Of a DNA stretch of 64,000 nucleotides, positions 52,428-60,596 are shown one piece after another. Each line of letters opens with the position of its first letter. The stretch's first letter is position 1. The DNA is taken from NCBI GenBank assembly GCA_959022495.1, contig CAUEYX010000002.1, positions 178,846 through 242,845 on the forward strand, read 5' to 3'. The notes under the pieces were generated by a model that ran no database searches, was not told where the DNA came from, and worked only from the letters and a program-made list of their open reading frames with translations. The stretch comes from an uncultured Lachnospiraceae bacterium. Its GTDB lineage: Bacteria; Bacillota; Clostridia; Lachnospirales; Lachnospiraceae. The translations under genes were made by a program, and so were the position numbers.

Positions 52428-53658
52428 AATCTCCTGCGGACAGCCCCGCCAGGTATCCCGTACTCCACGCGATCTGGAGATTATATCCTCCGGTCACCGC
52501 GTCCAAATCAAGCACTTCCCCTGCAAAGTACAAGCCTTTTACAAGTTTGGACTCCATGGTGCCGGGATCAATCTCTTTGACAGACACGCCGCCTTTTGTA
52601 ATGATTGCCTCGCTGTATCCCCGCAGGCTTGTAAGCGTCATCGTAAAATCTTTGATCAGGCGTACAAAGCGTATCCGTTCTTCTTTTGTAATTTCATTTA
52701 CCTTTTTCTCTTCTGAGATGCCGGAGAGCTCTACAATTACGGGTCTTAGTTTTGCCGGAAAGAGGCTGTCCACCGCATTTTTAAACTGGCGGTTCTGGTT
52801 CGCCTCGAATTCGCGCAGAACCCTTCTGTCAAGCTGTTCTTCTGTCAGAGCAGGTTTCAGGTCGATGTGCAGGGTCAGTTCCTGCTCCTTCAGCCGTTTT
52901 CCCACAATACTGCTGGCGCTCAGGATCACGGGACCCGTCACGCCATAATGGGTGAAAAGCATCTCCCCGAATTCTTCATACAGCTTTTTGTTCTCCGCGG
53001 TAACTTTGATTTCAATATTACGAAGGGACAATCCCATCAGTTCCTTCGCATACCATTCTTTCACTTCCATTGGCACAAGGGACGGAGACAGTTCTGTGAC
53101 TTTGTGTCCACAGGTCCGGGCAAACCGATATCCGTCCCCCGTAGACCCGGTGGACGGATAGGAAATCCCTCCGGTGGCTATCACCACCCCATCCCCATAC
53201 AGTTTCTTTCCGGAAGACAGAAGCACACCTGCCGCACGTCTGTCAGAAATCAGCACTTCTTTTACCTCGGATCTGAGCCGGATTTCCACGCCCAGGCGTC
53301 TCATCTCCTGCTCCAGCGCGTGGATCACATCTGAAGAATGATCAGATTCCGGAAAGACCCTCCCGCCCCGCTCAACTTTTGTCTTCACACCCAGCTCTTC
53401 AAAAAAATCGATCACCTGGGCATTGGTCAGGCAGTAAAAACTGCTGTATAGAAATTTCGGATTGCTGACAACCGCGGAAAAAAGATCCTCTATATCCGCA
53501 GCATTCGTAATATTGCACCGCCCTTTTCCTGTAATGAACAGCTTTTTCCCCAGCTTTTCATTCTTTTCCAGCAGGCAGACCTTGCGGCCGTTTCGCGCTG
53601 CCGTCACCGCTGCCATCATCCCTGCCGCGCCGCCGCCGGCTATCAGCACCTTATGCAT
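52426..53658 (-). CDS. NAD(P)/FAD-dependent oxidoreductase, YhiN/HI0933 family
   Basis: About 410 residues if read from ATG 53656-53658 (MHKVLIAGGGAAGMMAA). That ATG directly abuts AGGAGG; a GTG three codons on (53647-53649) has the better spacing, so the start is ambiguous. FAD dinucleotide motif GGGAAGMMAAVTAARNG, KNEKLGKKLFITGKGRCNITN, ATGGISYPSTGSTGDGY, and a C-terminal GEVLDLDAVTGGYNLQIAWSTG. Flavoproteins of uncharacterised substrate. It overlaps the 3' end of the upstream regulator by eight bases, so coupling is likely. Its TAA is made by the end of repeat copy C. Confidence 0.9.
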   Translation of the reverse strand: MHKVLIAGGGAAGMMAAVTAARNGRKVCLLEKNEKLGKKLFITGKGRCNITNAADIEDLFSAVVSNPKFLYSSFYCLTNAQVIDFFEELGVKTKVERGGRVFPESDHSSDVIHALEQEMRRLGVEIRLRSEVKEVLISDRRAAGVLLSSGKKLYGDGVVIATGGISYPSTGSTGDGYRFARTCGHKVTELSPSLVPMEVKEWYAKELMGLSLRNIEIKVTAENKKLYEEFGEMLFTHYGVTGPVILSASSIVGKRLKEQELTLHIDLKPALTEEQLDRRVLREFEANQNRQFKNAVDSLFPAKLRPVIVELSGISEEKKVNEITKEERIRFVRLIKDFTMTLTSLRGYSEAIITKGGVSVKEIDPGTMESKLVKGLYFAGEVLDLDAVTGGYNLQIAWSTGYLAGLSAGD

Positions 53659-54685
53659 CCTCCTGCCCTGCCTTTCTATAGCCCTGACGCTCAGCAGTTC
53701 CCGCCGCCCTGCCGGCATCCGCGGCTGCTCCTGCAGCTCTTCCTGCACTGGAACTTATGTTCCTATCTTTCACAGAGAAAGAACCGCTTACGGGGTTCAG
53801 TTCATCCCCGCTGTACACCTGGTATTCTCCCCAGATCTCCTCCAGTGTTTCCAGCGTTGACACCACCTCATCCTGCTTCTCCATACACAGAGCTACAACA
53901 AGGGCATTGATCACGCTCAGAGGCGCCGCGAGAGAATCCACGATGGACGCCATATCGCTGCGGGCAATCAAATTGCAGGAAGAGTACAGATTCATGGGAG
54001 AGTGAATGCTGTCGGTCAGGGTAATCACCTTTGCTTTCCGGTTGCTGGCAAATTCCAGCGCTTTCAGGGTACGCATCGAATACCTCGGAAAACTGATTCC
54101 GATAATCACATCCTTCTCACTGATCCGAATCAGCTGCTCAAAGATTTCGCTGGAACTGTTGGTATCCACAACCGTCACATCCTCACAGATCAAATTAAGA
54201 TAAAATCCAAAAAAAGACGCCAGCGGAGCACAGCTCCTGATGCCGATCACATAAATTTTCTTTGCGCTGAGTATGGTGTTAATTGCAAGGTTAAAAGCCT
54301 TATGGTCAATCACGGCAAGGGTCTGCTTAATCTTGTCAATGTCAGACTCAAGAACCGTCTCCAGGATCTCACTCTGGCTGATCCTGCCGTATGTGACCTC
54401 CATTCTCTGGATGGAATTCAGCTTATTCTTAACCAGTTCTTCCAGTGCTTTCTGGAAATCCGGGTACCCCTTATATCCGAGCTGAATGGCAAAGCGCACC
54501 ACAGTAGATTCACTGACACCCACCGTCTCACCAAGCTTTGCCGCTGTGAGGAATACCGCTTTGTCATAATTCGCCCGCACATAATCCGCAAGCCTGCGCT
54601 GTCCTTTGCTCATCATCGCATATCTGCCTTCCATCCTGAGGATCAGTTCATTTGTTGTGTTTTCTGTTGTTTCTATCATAATCAA
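53651..54685 (-). CDS. MurR/RpiR family transcriptional regulator with alanine-rich tail
   Basis: 344 residues if begun at TTG 54683-54685 (AAGGA 6 nt upstream); an ATG two codons later is the alternative. N-terminal helix-turn-helix of the RpiR type (TAAKLGETVGVSESTVVRFAIQLGYKGYPDFQ) and a C-terminal SIS sugar-phosphate domain (about 130-270; KIYVIGIRSCAPLASFFGFYL, DVIIGISFPRYSMRTL). After about residue 300 comes an Ala/Arg/Gly-rich tail (AGRAAGAAADAGRAAGTAE) uncommon for the family. Family members sense phosphosugars and often act on adjacent genes. Confidence 0.9.
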   Translation of the reverse strand: MIMIETTENTTNELILRMEGRYAMMSKGQRRLADYVRANYDKAVFLTAAKLGETVGVSESTVVRFAIQLGYKGYPDFQKALEELVKNKLNSIQRMEVTYGRISQSEILETVLESDIDKIKQTLAVIDHKAFNLAINTILSAKKIYVIGIRSCAPLASFFGFYLNLICEDVTVVDTNSSSEIFEQLIRISEKDVIIGISFPRYSMRTLKALEFASNRKAKVITLTDSIHSPMNLYSSCNLIARSDMASIVDSLAAPLSVINALVVALCMEKQDEVVSTLETLEEIWGEYQVYSGDELNPVSGSFSVKDRNISSSAGRAAGAAADAGRAAGTAERQGYRKAGQEDA

Positions 54686-54791
54686 AATCTATCCTTACTT
54701 TTTTACTCTTCCCTATTTCCTTCCAGGTCCTCAGCCGCCTCCGGGATGGTAAACCTATCCTTTTCTCTGTCCCGGCGCTGGTATAACGCTC

Positions 54792-56579
54792 TCAAACCGG
54801 TCTTGTGTATTCTCTCAGCCAGGATCTCTCTTCCTTGTTCAGGCTGGGGGATACCTTCTCATAGACCATCTCATGATACAAGTTGAGCATCTTTCGCTCT
54901 TCTTCTGTCATCTCCCCGGGAAGCAGGGCGTCCAGGTCGATGGGCACAAAAGTCAGCGGCTCAAAATACAGGAACTGGCCGTACTCATTTTTCTCTCCCT
55001 CGCATACCAGAAGCTCATTCTCAAGCCGGATTCCGTGTGATCCTTCAATATATAATCCCGGCTCATCTGTAATCACCATATTTTTCTCCAGAACCGGCGC
55101 AGGCGTCTTTCCTTCCCTCCACCGGAAATTGATAGGAGGCTCATGGACATTGAGCAGATATCCTACTCCATGTCCGGTACCGTGGTTAAAATTCTTTCCT
55201 CTCTGCCAGAACACTTCCCTGGCAATACAGTCCAGGCTGGTTCCTGTACATCCATGGAGAAAGACCGCGTTCATCAGGCGCAGCATTGCCCTGGCCACAA
55301 GGGTAAAGTCTTCCTTTTCTCTGCGGGGGACCTCCCCGACAGCCACAGTTCTGGTAATATCCGTGGACCCTTCCATATAATGGCCGCCAGTGTCAGTCAG
55401 AAGCAGTTTCCCTTCTGTCAGTTGTACATTACTTTCTTCTGAAGCACTATAATGCACAATCGCCCCATGCTCCGCAAATGCGCTGATTGGCTCAAAGCTT
55501 GCTTCCAGGTATCCCTCCTGCTCCATGCGCAGTGCTTCCAGCTTCTCAGCCGCAGAAATTTCTGTAATCTCAGATTTTCCCGCATTCATTTTGAGCCAGT
55601 ACATAAATTTGGTATGCGCCGCCGCGTCTTTCAGGTGCGCCCTTTTTATATTTTCAACTTCTGTATCATTTTTCCTGCATTTCATCCCGACCTCCGGGTT
55701 CTCCGCCTCTCTGACCGCGATCCCCTCAGGAAGCCTGCGGTACAGTGCATAACTCACCCGCTCCGCATCCAGCAGTATAGTAGATGATGGCGGCAGGATT
55801 GACACCGCTTCCCCGATCTCATCATACGGTCTGAGCGTGATCCCATTCTGCGCGAGATCTGACAGCATCCCGGCAGAGAACTTCTCCTCATCCGCAAAAA
55901 GCTCCCCATGGTCTGGATATAGGATCAGATAACTGAGGACCAGCGGACAATATGCCACATCATTTCCCCGGATATTCAGAAGCCAGGCGATGTCGTCCAG
56001 GCTGGAAAGGAGATGGACATCGGCCCTCTTTTCTTTCATTTCTGCCCTGACCCGGGCAAGCTTGGAAGCCGCAGTCTCTCCCGCATATTTTATATCCAGT
56101 GGAAATGCCGGTTCTTTGGGAAGGGCAGGTCTGTTCCTCCAGATACGCCCCACCAAGTCATGATGGTAACTCACGGTTCCGTTCCTGCGGGACACAGAAG
56201 CCTCATAATGCTTCCCCTCATCAAGCCCCATCGTCCGCCCATCAAACCCGGCTGTGCCTCCTTCCGGAAGCTCATTTTCAAGGAACTCCTCAATTGTCCC
56301 ACATCCCGGCTCTCCCATTTTACAGAGTGTGATTCCGCTGCCTTTCAGTTCTTTCTCCGCCTGTATAAAATATCTCCCGTCTGTCCACAGGCAGGCTTTG
56401 TCCTGTGTAAACACCGCTGTGCCCGCAGATCCTGTAAAACCGGTGATAAACTGCCGCGTCTTAAAATAATCTCCCACATATTCGCTCTGATGATAATCTG
56501 AAGAAGAAACGATCCAGATATCAATTCCCTCTCGCGCCATCTCACCGCGCAGAGCAGTTATCCTCTCAGCCGCTTTCAT
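54792..56579 (-). CDS. Aminopeptidase P family metallopeptidase (M24B)
   Basis: 595 residues from ATG 56577-56579 (AGGAGG upstream). Creatinase N-terminal domains (GIDIWIVSSSDYHQSEYVGDYF) and a C-terminal pita-bread M24 domain: metal ligands in LLLTDTGGHYMEGSTDITRT, the His segment HGTGHGVGYLLNVHEPP and the Glu residues in ITDEPGLYIEGSHGIRLENE. Cleaves Xaa-Pro N-termini. It is the large (about 600-residue) form found in Firmicutes and eukaryotes. Promoter and palindrome lie just upstream. Confidence 0.93.
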   Translation of the reverse strand: MKAAERITALRGEMAREGIDIWIVSSSDYHQSEYVGDYFKTRQFITGFTGSAGTAVFTQDKACLWTDGRYFIQAEKELKGSGITLCKMGEPGCGTIEEFLENELPEGGTAGFDGRTMGLDEGKHYEASVSRRNGTVSYHHDLVGRIWRNRPALPKEPAFPLDIKYAGETAASKLARVRAEMKEKRADVHLLSSLDDIAWLLNIRGNDVAYCPLVLSYLILYPDHGELFADEEKFSAGMLSDLAQNGITLRPYDEIGEAVSILPPSSTILLDAERVSYALYRRLPEGIAVREAENPEVGMKCRKNDTEVENIKRAHLKDAAAHTKFMYWLKMNAGKSEITEISAAEKLEALRMEQEGYLEASFEPISAFAEHGAIVHYSASEESNVQLTEGKLLLTDTGGHYMEGSTDITRTVAVGEVPRREKEDFTLVARAMLRLMNAVFLHGCTGTSLDCIAREVFWQRGKNFNHGTGHGVGYLLNVHEPPINFRWREGKTPAPVLEKNMVITDEPGLYIEGSHGIRLENELLVCEGEKNEYGQFLYFEPLTFVPIDLDALLPGEMTEEERKMLNLYHEMVYEKVSPSLNKEERSWLREYTRPV

Positions 56580-56607
56580 CGCTGTTCCTCCTGTCACTAA
56601 AATCTCT

Positions 56608-56642
56608 ATTATATAGAACGCATCATTTCATGAACAGTTCAT
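56608..56642 (-). promoter_or_regulatory. -10 box and palindromic operator upstream of aminopeptidase P
   Basis: TATAAT at 56608-56613 on the minus strand and, 16 nt further upstream at the usual -35 position, a perfect inverted repeat ATGAAC-A-GTTCAT (56630-56642). No clear -35 hexamer is present, which fits activator or repressor control. The RpiR-type regulator downstream is one candidate ligand. Confidence 0.5.
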
Positions 56643-56703
56643 CTTAGTTCTGATCCGAAATCTTATATATCATACCACTAAACATCCGGCTGCACAAATA
56701 AAA

Positions 56704-56742
56704 ACAGAAAAAAGCAGGACCAGCTTTCAATCAGCCAGTCCT
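56704..56742 (-). terminator. Intrinsic terminator of the decarboxylase operon
   Basis: Minus strand AGGACTGGCT (56733-56742) pairs with AGCTGGTCCT (56716-56725) with one mismatch, followed by GCTTTTTTCTG. It lies 66 nt after the last gene. Confidence 0.8.
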
Positions 56743-56808
56743 GTCCATGCAGTTTCTTTCATTCCGCTCCTGGCGGAAATAACAGTGCTCCACGCCCTAA
56801 GCTCTTCC

Positions 56809-58224
56809 CTATACAGGATATGCGCCGTTCTCTGTGTCCGCCACTGTGGCATCCACTTTTGTCTGCTGTGCCTGTCTGTATTTGAAGAAGTCCACAGCCA
56901 CCTGCGGGAAGAGTGCATATGTGAGCACATCCTCATCCTGCTGTATCCACTGTCCGCACTCTTTGCGGAGTGTATCCAGCTCGTTCGGAATCAGGTCCGC
57001 CGGGCGGCAGGTGATGATCTCTGCGTCTTCCCCGAGGATCTTCTTCTGAAGTTCCGGGTTAACCGGTTTCACTGTTGCCCCATATTTTCCTGCGAGGATG
57101 TCCTTTGTCTCTTTTGTAGCCATCTTATAGCGCTCGCCCATCAGCACGTTAAACACAGCCTGTGTTCCCACGATCTGTGAAGACGGTGTGACAAGCGGCG
57201 GTTCGCCGAGATCCTTGCGGACCCGCGGAACTTCTTCAAGCACCTCATAGAACTTATCCTCCGCGCCCTGTTCTTTCAGCTGGGATGTCAGGTTGGAGAG
57301 CATACCACCCGGCACCTGATAGAGCAGTGTCTTAATATTGACACCCAGGTTCTTCGGGTTCAGCAGACCGCTCTCAAGCGCCTCGTCACGGATCGGACGG
57401 AAATAATCCGCGATCTCAGAGAGAAGTCCCTGATCCAGCCCTGTATCATACGGTGTTCCCTTAAATGTCTCAACCATCACCTCTGTTGCCGGCTGGGAAG
57501 TCCCCAGAGCGAACGGTGATATCGCTGTGTCGATGATATCAGCGCCCGCCTCAACAGATTTCATATAAGTCATAGCCGCAACACCGGATGTATAGTGCGT
57601 ATGCATCTCGATCGGGATATTAACTGCGTCTTTCAGCGCTGTCACAAGTTCTGTCGCCTGATATGGGCAGAGAAGTCCTGCCATATCCTTTACGCAGATT
57701 GAGTTCGCACCCATATCTTCAATCCGCTTCGCCAGATCTACCCAATATTCCAGGGTGTAAGCGTCACCCAGTGTATAGGACATTGCGACCTGCGCGTGCG
57801 CCTTTTCCTTATTCGCTGCTGTAACTGCTGTCTGAAGGTTGCGAATATCGTTCAGACAGTCAAAAATACGAATGATATCGATTCCGTTCGCAGCGGATTT
57901 CTGTACGAAATACTCTACCACATCGTCAGCGTACGGACGATATCCGAGAATGTTCTGTCCACGGAAGAGCATCTGCAGTTTCGTGTTCTTAAAGCCATCG
58001 CGGAATTTTCTCAGCCGCTCCCATGGATCTTCTTTCAGGAAACGCAGGGAAGCGTCGAATGTAGCTCCGCCCCAGCACTCTACTGCATGGTATCCGACTT
58101 TGTCCATCTTCTCAACGATGGGCATCATCTGCTCTGTTGTCATTCTGGTGGCGATCAGGGACTGATGTGCGTCACGCAGAATCGTTTCTGTAATCTTAAC
58201 TGGTTTCTTTTCCATTTCTGCCAT
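56809..58224 (-). CDS. oadA: Oxaloacetate decarboxylase alpha-type carboxyltransferase (5S-like), no biotin domain
   Basis: 471 residues. DRE-TIM metallolyase domain: TETILRDAHQSLIATRM, GYHAVECWGGATFDASLRFL, LFRGQNILGYRPYADDVVE, and the carboxylated/metal region SICVKDMAGLLCPYQA, ending with PLVTPSSQIVGTQAVFNVL of the conserved C-terminal domain. Transfers a carboxyl group between oxaloacetate and biotin. The biotinyl domain usual in enterobacterial OadA is absent; a separate biotin carrier is encoded in the operon, as in clostridial and propionibacterial 5S subunits. Confidence 0.93.
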   Translation of the reverse strand: MAEMEKKPVKITETILRDAHQSLIATRMTTEQMMPIVEKMDKVGYHAVECWGGATFDASLRFLKEDPWERLRKFRDGFKNTKLQMLFRGQNILGYRPYADDVVEYFVQKSAANGIDIIRIFDCLNDIRNLQTAVTAANKEKAHAQVAMSYTLGDAYTLEYWVDLAKRIEDMGANSICVKDMAGLLCPYQATELVTALKDAVNIPIEMHTHYTSGVAAMTYMKSVEAGADIIDTAISPFALGTSQPATEVMVETFKGTPYDTGLDQGLLSEIADYFRPIRDEALESGLLNPKNLGVNIKTLLYQVPGGMLSNLTSQLKEQGAEDKFYEVLEEVPRVRKDLGEPPLVTPSSQIVGTQAVFNVLMGERYKMATKETKDILAGKYGATVKPVNPELQKKILGEDAEIITCRPADLIPNELDTLRKECGQWIQQDEDVLTYALFPQVAVDFFKYRQAQQTKVDATVADTENGAYPV

Positions 58225-58244
58225 TTATTTGTCCTCCAAATCTA

Positions 58245-59396
58245 TTACTTAACGCCAAAGATCGCCATGAATGTTCCTGCTGCAACCGCGGTTCCGATAA
58301 CACCTGCAACGTTCGGTCCCATGGCATGCATCAGAAGGAAGTTGGTCGGATCTGCCTCAGCTCCTACTTTCTGCGATACACGGGCAGCCATAGGCACTGC
58401 AGATACGCCTGCGGAACCGATCAACGGGTTGACTTTTCCACCCGACGCCCAGCACATCAATTTTCCAAACAGAACACCTGCAGCCGTACCGAACGCAAAC
58501 GCGATCAGACCAAGAATTACGATCTTAATTGTATCCATATTCAAGAATGCCTCCGCACTTGTCGTTGCTCCCACGGATGTGCCGAGAAGGATAACAACAA
58601 TATACATCAGAGCATTCGCAGCTGTATCTGTCAGCTGTCTGACAACGCCAGACTCTTTGAACAGGTTTCCGAGCATGAGCATACCTACCAGCGGAGCTGT
58701 CGTAGGCAGAATCACGCAGACAACTATCGTAATGATAATCGGGAACAGAATCCTCTCAAGTTTCGATACCGGGCGGAGCTGCTCCATCTTTATCTTACGC
58801 TCTTTCTCTGTGGTAAGAAGCTTCATGATCGGCGGCTGGATGATCGGCACCAGTGACATATACGAGTACGCCGCCACTGCGATCGGTCCCAGGATCGCTG
58901 TCTGCTGAAGCTTTCCCGCTAGGAAGATAGATGTCGGTCCGTCCGCGCCTCCGATGATCGAAATCGCTGCCGCGGCTTTATCGGAGAATCCCATGGCCAT
59001 GGCTCCCAGATATGCGGCAAAAATACCAAACTGTGCCGCCGCGCCGAGGAGGAAGCTCTTGGGGTTCGCGATCAGCGGCCCGAAGTCTGTCATCGCGCCG
59101 ACCCCAAGGAAGATCAGCGACGGGAGGATGGACCACTCGTCAAGTACATAGAAGTAATACAAAAGTCCGCCTGTCCCGTTGGACGCGTCTTCAGGATGGA
59201 TCATAATATCCGGATAGATATTAACAAGAAGCATACCGAAGGCGATCGGGACGAGTAAAAGCGGCTCAAAGCCGTGCCTGATTGCCAGATAGAGGAAGAT
59301 GCAGGCAACACCGATCATGATAAGGTTTCCCACCGTAAGATTCATGAATGCGGTCTGCTCTACCAGGTTCCCCAGTGTATTTGAAATATATTCCAT
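58245..59396 (-). CDS. oadB: Na+-translocating decarboxylase beta subunit
   Basis: 383 residues with about nine membrane helices. Conserved OadB/GcdB/MmdB features: GVGAMTDFGPLIANPKSFLLGAAAQFGIF (the Asp is essential in the family), ISIIGGADGPTSIFLAGKL, and the C-terminal LLMHAMGPNVAGVIGTAVAAG. Couples decarboxylation of carboxybiotin to Na+ export. AGGAGG precedes the ATG. Confidence 0.96.
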   Translation of the reverse strand: MEYISNTLGNLVEQTAFMNLTVGNLIMIGVACIFLYLAIRHGFEPLLLVPIAFGMLLVNIYPDIMIHPEDASNGTGGLLYYFYVLDEWSILPSLIFLGVGAMTDFGPLIANPKSFLLGAAAQFGIFAAYLGAMAMGFSDKAAAAISIIGGADGPTSIFLAGKLQQTAILGPIAVAAYSYMSLVPIIQPPIMKLLTTEKERKIKMEQLRPVSKLERILFPIIITIVVCVILPTTAPLVGMLMLGNLFKESGVVRQLTDTAANALMYIVVILLGTSVGATTSAEAFLNMDTIKIVILGLIAFAFGTAAGVLFGKLMCWASGGKVNPLIGSAGVSAVPMAARVSQKVGAEADPTNFLLMHAMGPNVAGVIGTAVAAGTFMAIFGVK

Positions 59397-59420
59397 TTGT
59401 CAAACCTCCTGGTGAAGTAA

Positions 59421-59792
59421 CTAGTTTAATGTAGCGAGCACTGCTCCTGCCTCTATGGCGTCGCCTACTGCCACATCAATGCTGGCAATGGTTCCCGCTT
59501 CCGGGGCAACAACCGGAATCTCCATCTTCATCGCTTCAATAATAACAACCGCGTCTCCAGCCTGAACACTCTGTCCCACTGCTGTCGGGATCTGATATAC
59601 TTTGCCTGCCGCGCCTGCTTTCACCTGAATTTTCCCAGTGCCCGCCGCTTTCGGTGCCGCCGGTGCCGGTGCTGCCTTTGGTGCCGGTGCCGCTTTCGGT
59701 ACTGCCGCCGGTGCCGGTGCTGCGCCCGCGCCCTTCTCTTCTACCGTCACATCATATACATTTCCATTTACTGTAATCGTATAATTTTTCAT
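59421..59792 (-). CDS. Biotin carboxyl carrier protein of the decarboxylase
   Basis: 123 residues. N-terminal MKNYTITVNGNVYDVTVEE, an Ala-Pro-Lys-rich flexible linker (about 25-50), and a biotinyl domain with VIIEAMKMEIPV whose Lys is biotinylated. Carries CO2 between carboxyltransferase and OadB. AGGAGG upstream. Equivalent to the gamma subunit of glutaconyl-CoA/methylmalonyl-CoA decarboxylases or the 1.3S subunit of transcarboxylase. Confidence 0.95.
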   Translation of the reverse strand: MKNYTITVNGNVYDVTVEEKGAGAAPAPAAVPKAAPAPKAAPAPAAPKAAGTGKIQVKAGAAGKVYQIPTAVGQSVQAGDAVVIIEAMKMEIPVVAPEAGTIASIDVAVGDAIEAGAVLATLN

Positions 59793-59811
59793 TTTTGAAT
59801 CCTCCTGCTCA

Positions 59812-60582
59812 CTAATTCCATCTATTTGTTTTTCTTCTCTTGATTGATCTCACAATAAATCCGTCAGGGGAAGCTCCCTCAGACGCCGCGACTGCCGCGG
59901 CAATCACTGCCGCCAGTTCTGTGTCATCCGTCACATCTGTCTCCTCCGCCGGGTCCGGTGCAGCCACTGCCTTCGGCACTTCAGCTGCCGCTGTTCCCTG
60001 CGGGTTCTTCCGGAATTTTTTCTCAAGATCCGGAATGAACTTCAGAAGCCAGATAATAAATGAAAGAAAGATTAACACGACAAACACTGTTCCCATTCCA
60101 AGGACTGTATTGAGCGCAGCTTTCTGAAGGATTTCGCCTATGGTATAATCAGCGCTCACTGTAAGGCTTTCCATATTTGATTTTTCATCAAACACAAATT
60201 CGATTGTCGCGTCTCGGTCCCCAAAATTCGCTTCTGTTGTCAGGCTGGCACCGTCGTTTGCCACTTCCATTGTGTAATCGCCCCGGTCCATGAATGTCCC
60301 GCACTCATCCACGCCTGAGTTCCATGCATTCATCATGGTCAGGAAATTTTCTCCCGTGATCGGGACTCCCGTGTTGAGCAGAGTCAGGTCCAGTTCCATC
60401 TCTGACATGTCCTGAAAACTCTCCATATCCGTCTCGGACATTGCACTGAAGTTCTGGAGGATAAAGTCAGCATACTGTTCCAGCTGTGCCTGATCATATT
60501 CTGTTGTGTCCGACTTGCTGCATCCCGTAAAGCTAAGCACAAGGACGAGGACAAGTCCCAATAAACTGATTTTCTTCTTCAC
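59812..60582 (-). CDS. oadG: OadG-family subunit with lipoprotein signal and large external domain
   Basis: 256 residues from a GTG start (60580-60582). A lipoprotein signal ends LVLSFTGCSKSD (Cys near 21). Residues about 25-155 are a hydrophilic extracytoplasmic domain with MSETDMESFQDMSEMELDLTLL; then the OadG transmembrane helix NTVLGMGTVFVVLIFLSFII and a cytoplasmic tail (LAAVIAAAVAASEGASPDGFIVRSI) that anchors the complex. Classical OadG is about 85 residues. The external domain's role is unknown. Confidence 0.85.
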   Translation of the reverse strand: MKKKISLLGLVLVLVLSFTGCSKSDTTEYDQAQLEQYADFILQNFSAMSETDMESFQDMSEMELDLTLLNTGVPITGENFLTMMNAWNSGVDECGTFMDRGDYTMEVANDGASLTTEANFGDRDATIEFVFDEKSNMESLTVSADYTIGEILQKAALNTVLGMGTVFVVLIFLSFIIWLLKFIPDLEKKFRKNPQGTAAAEVPKAVAAPDPAEETDVTDDTELAAVIAAAVAASEGASPDGFIVRSIKRRKTNRWN

Positions 60583-60596
60583 TTCGCCTCACCTCA

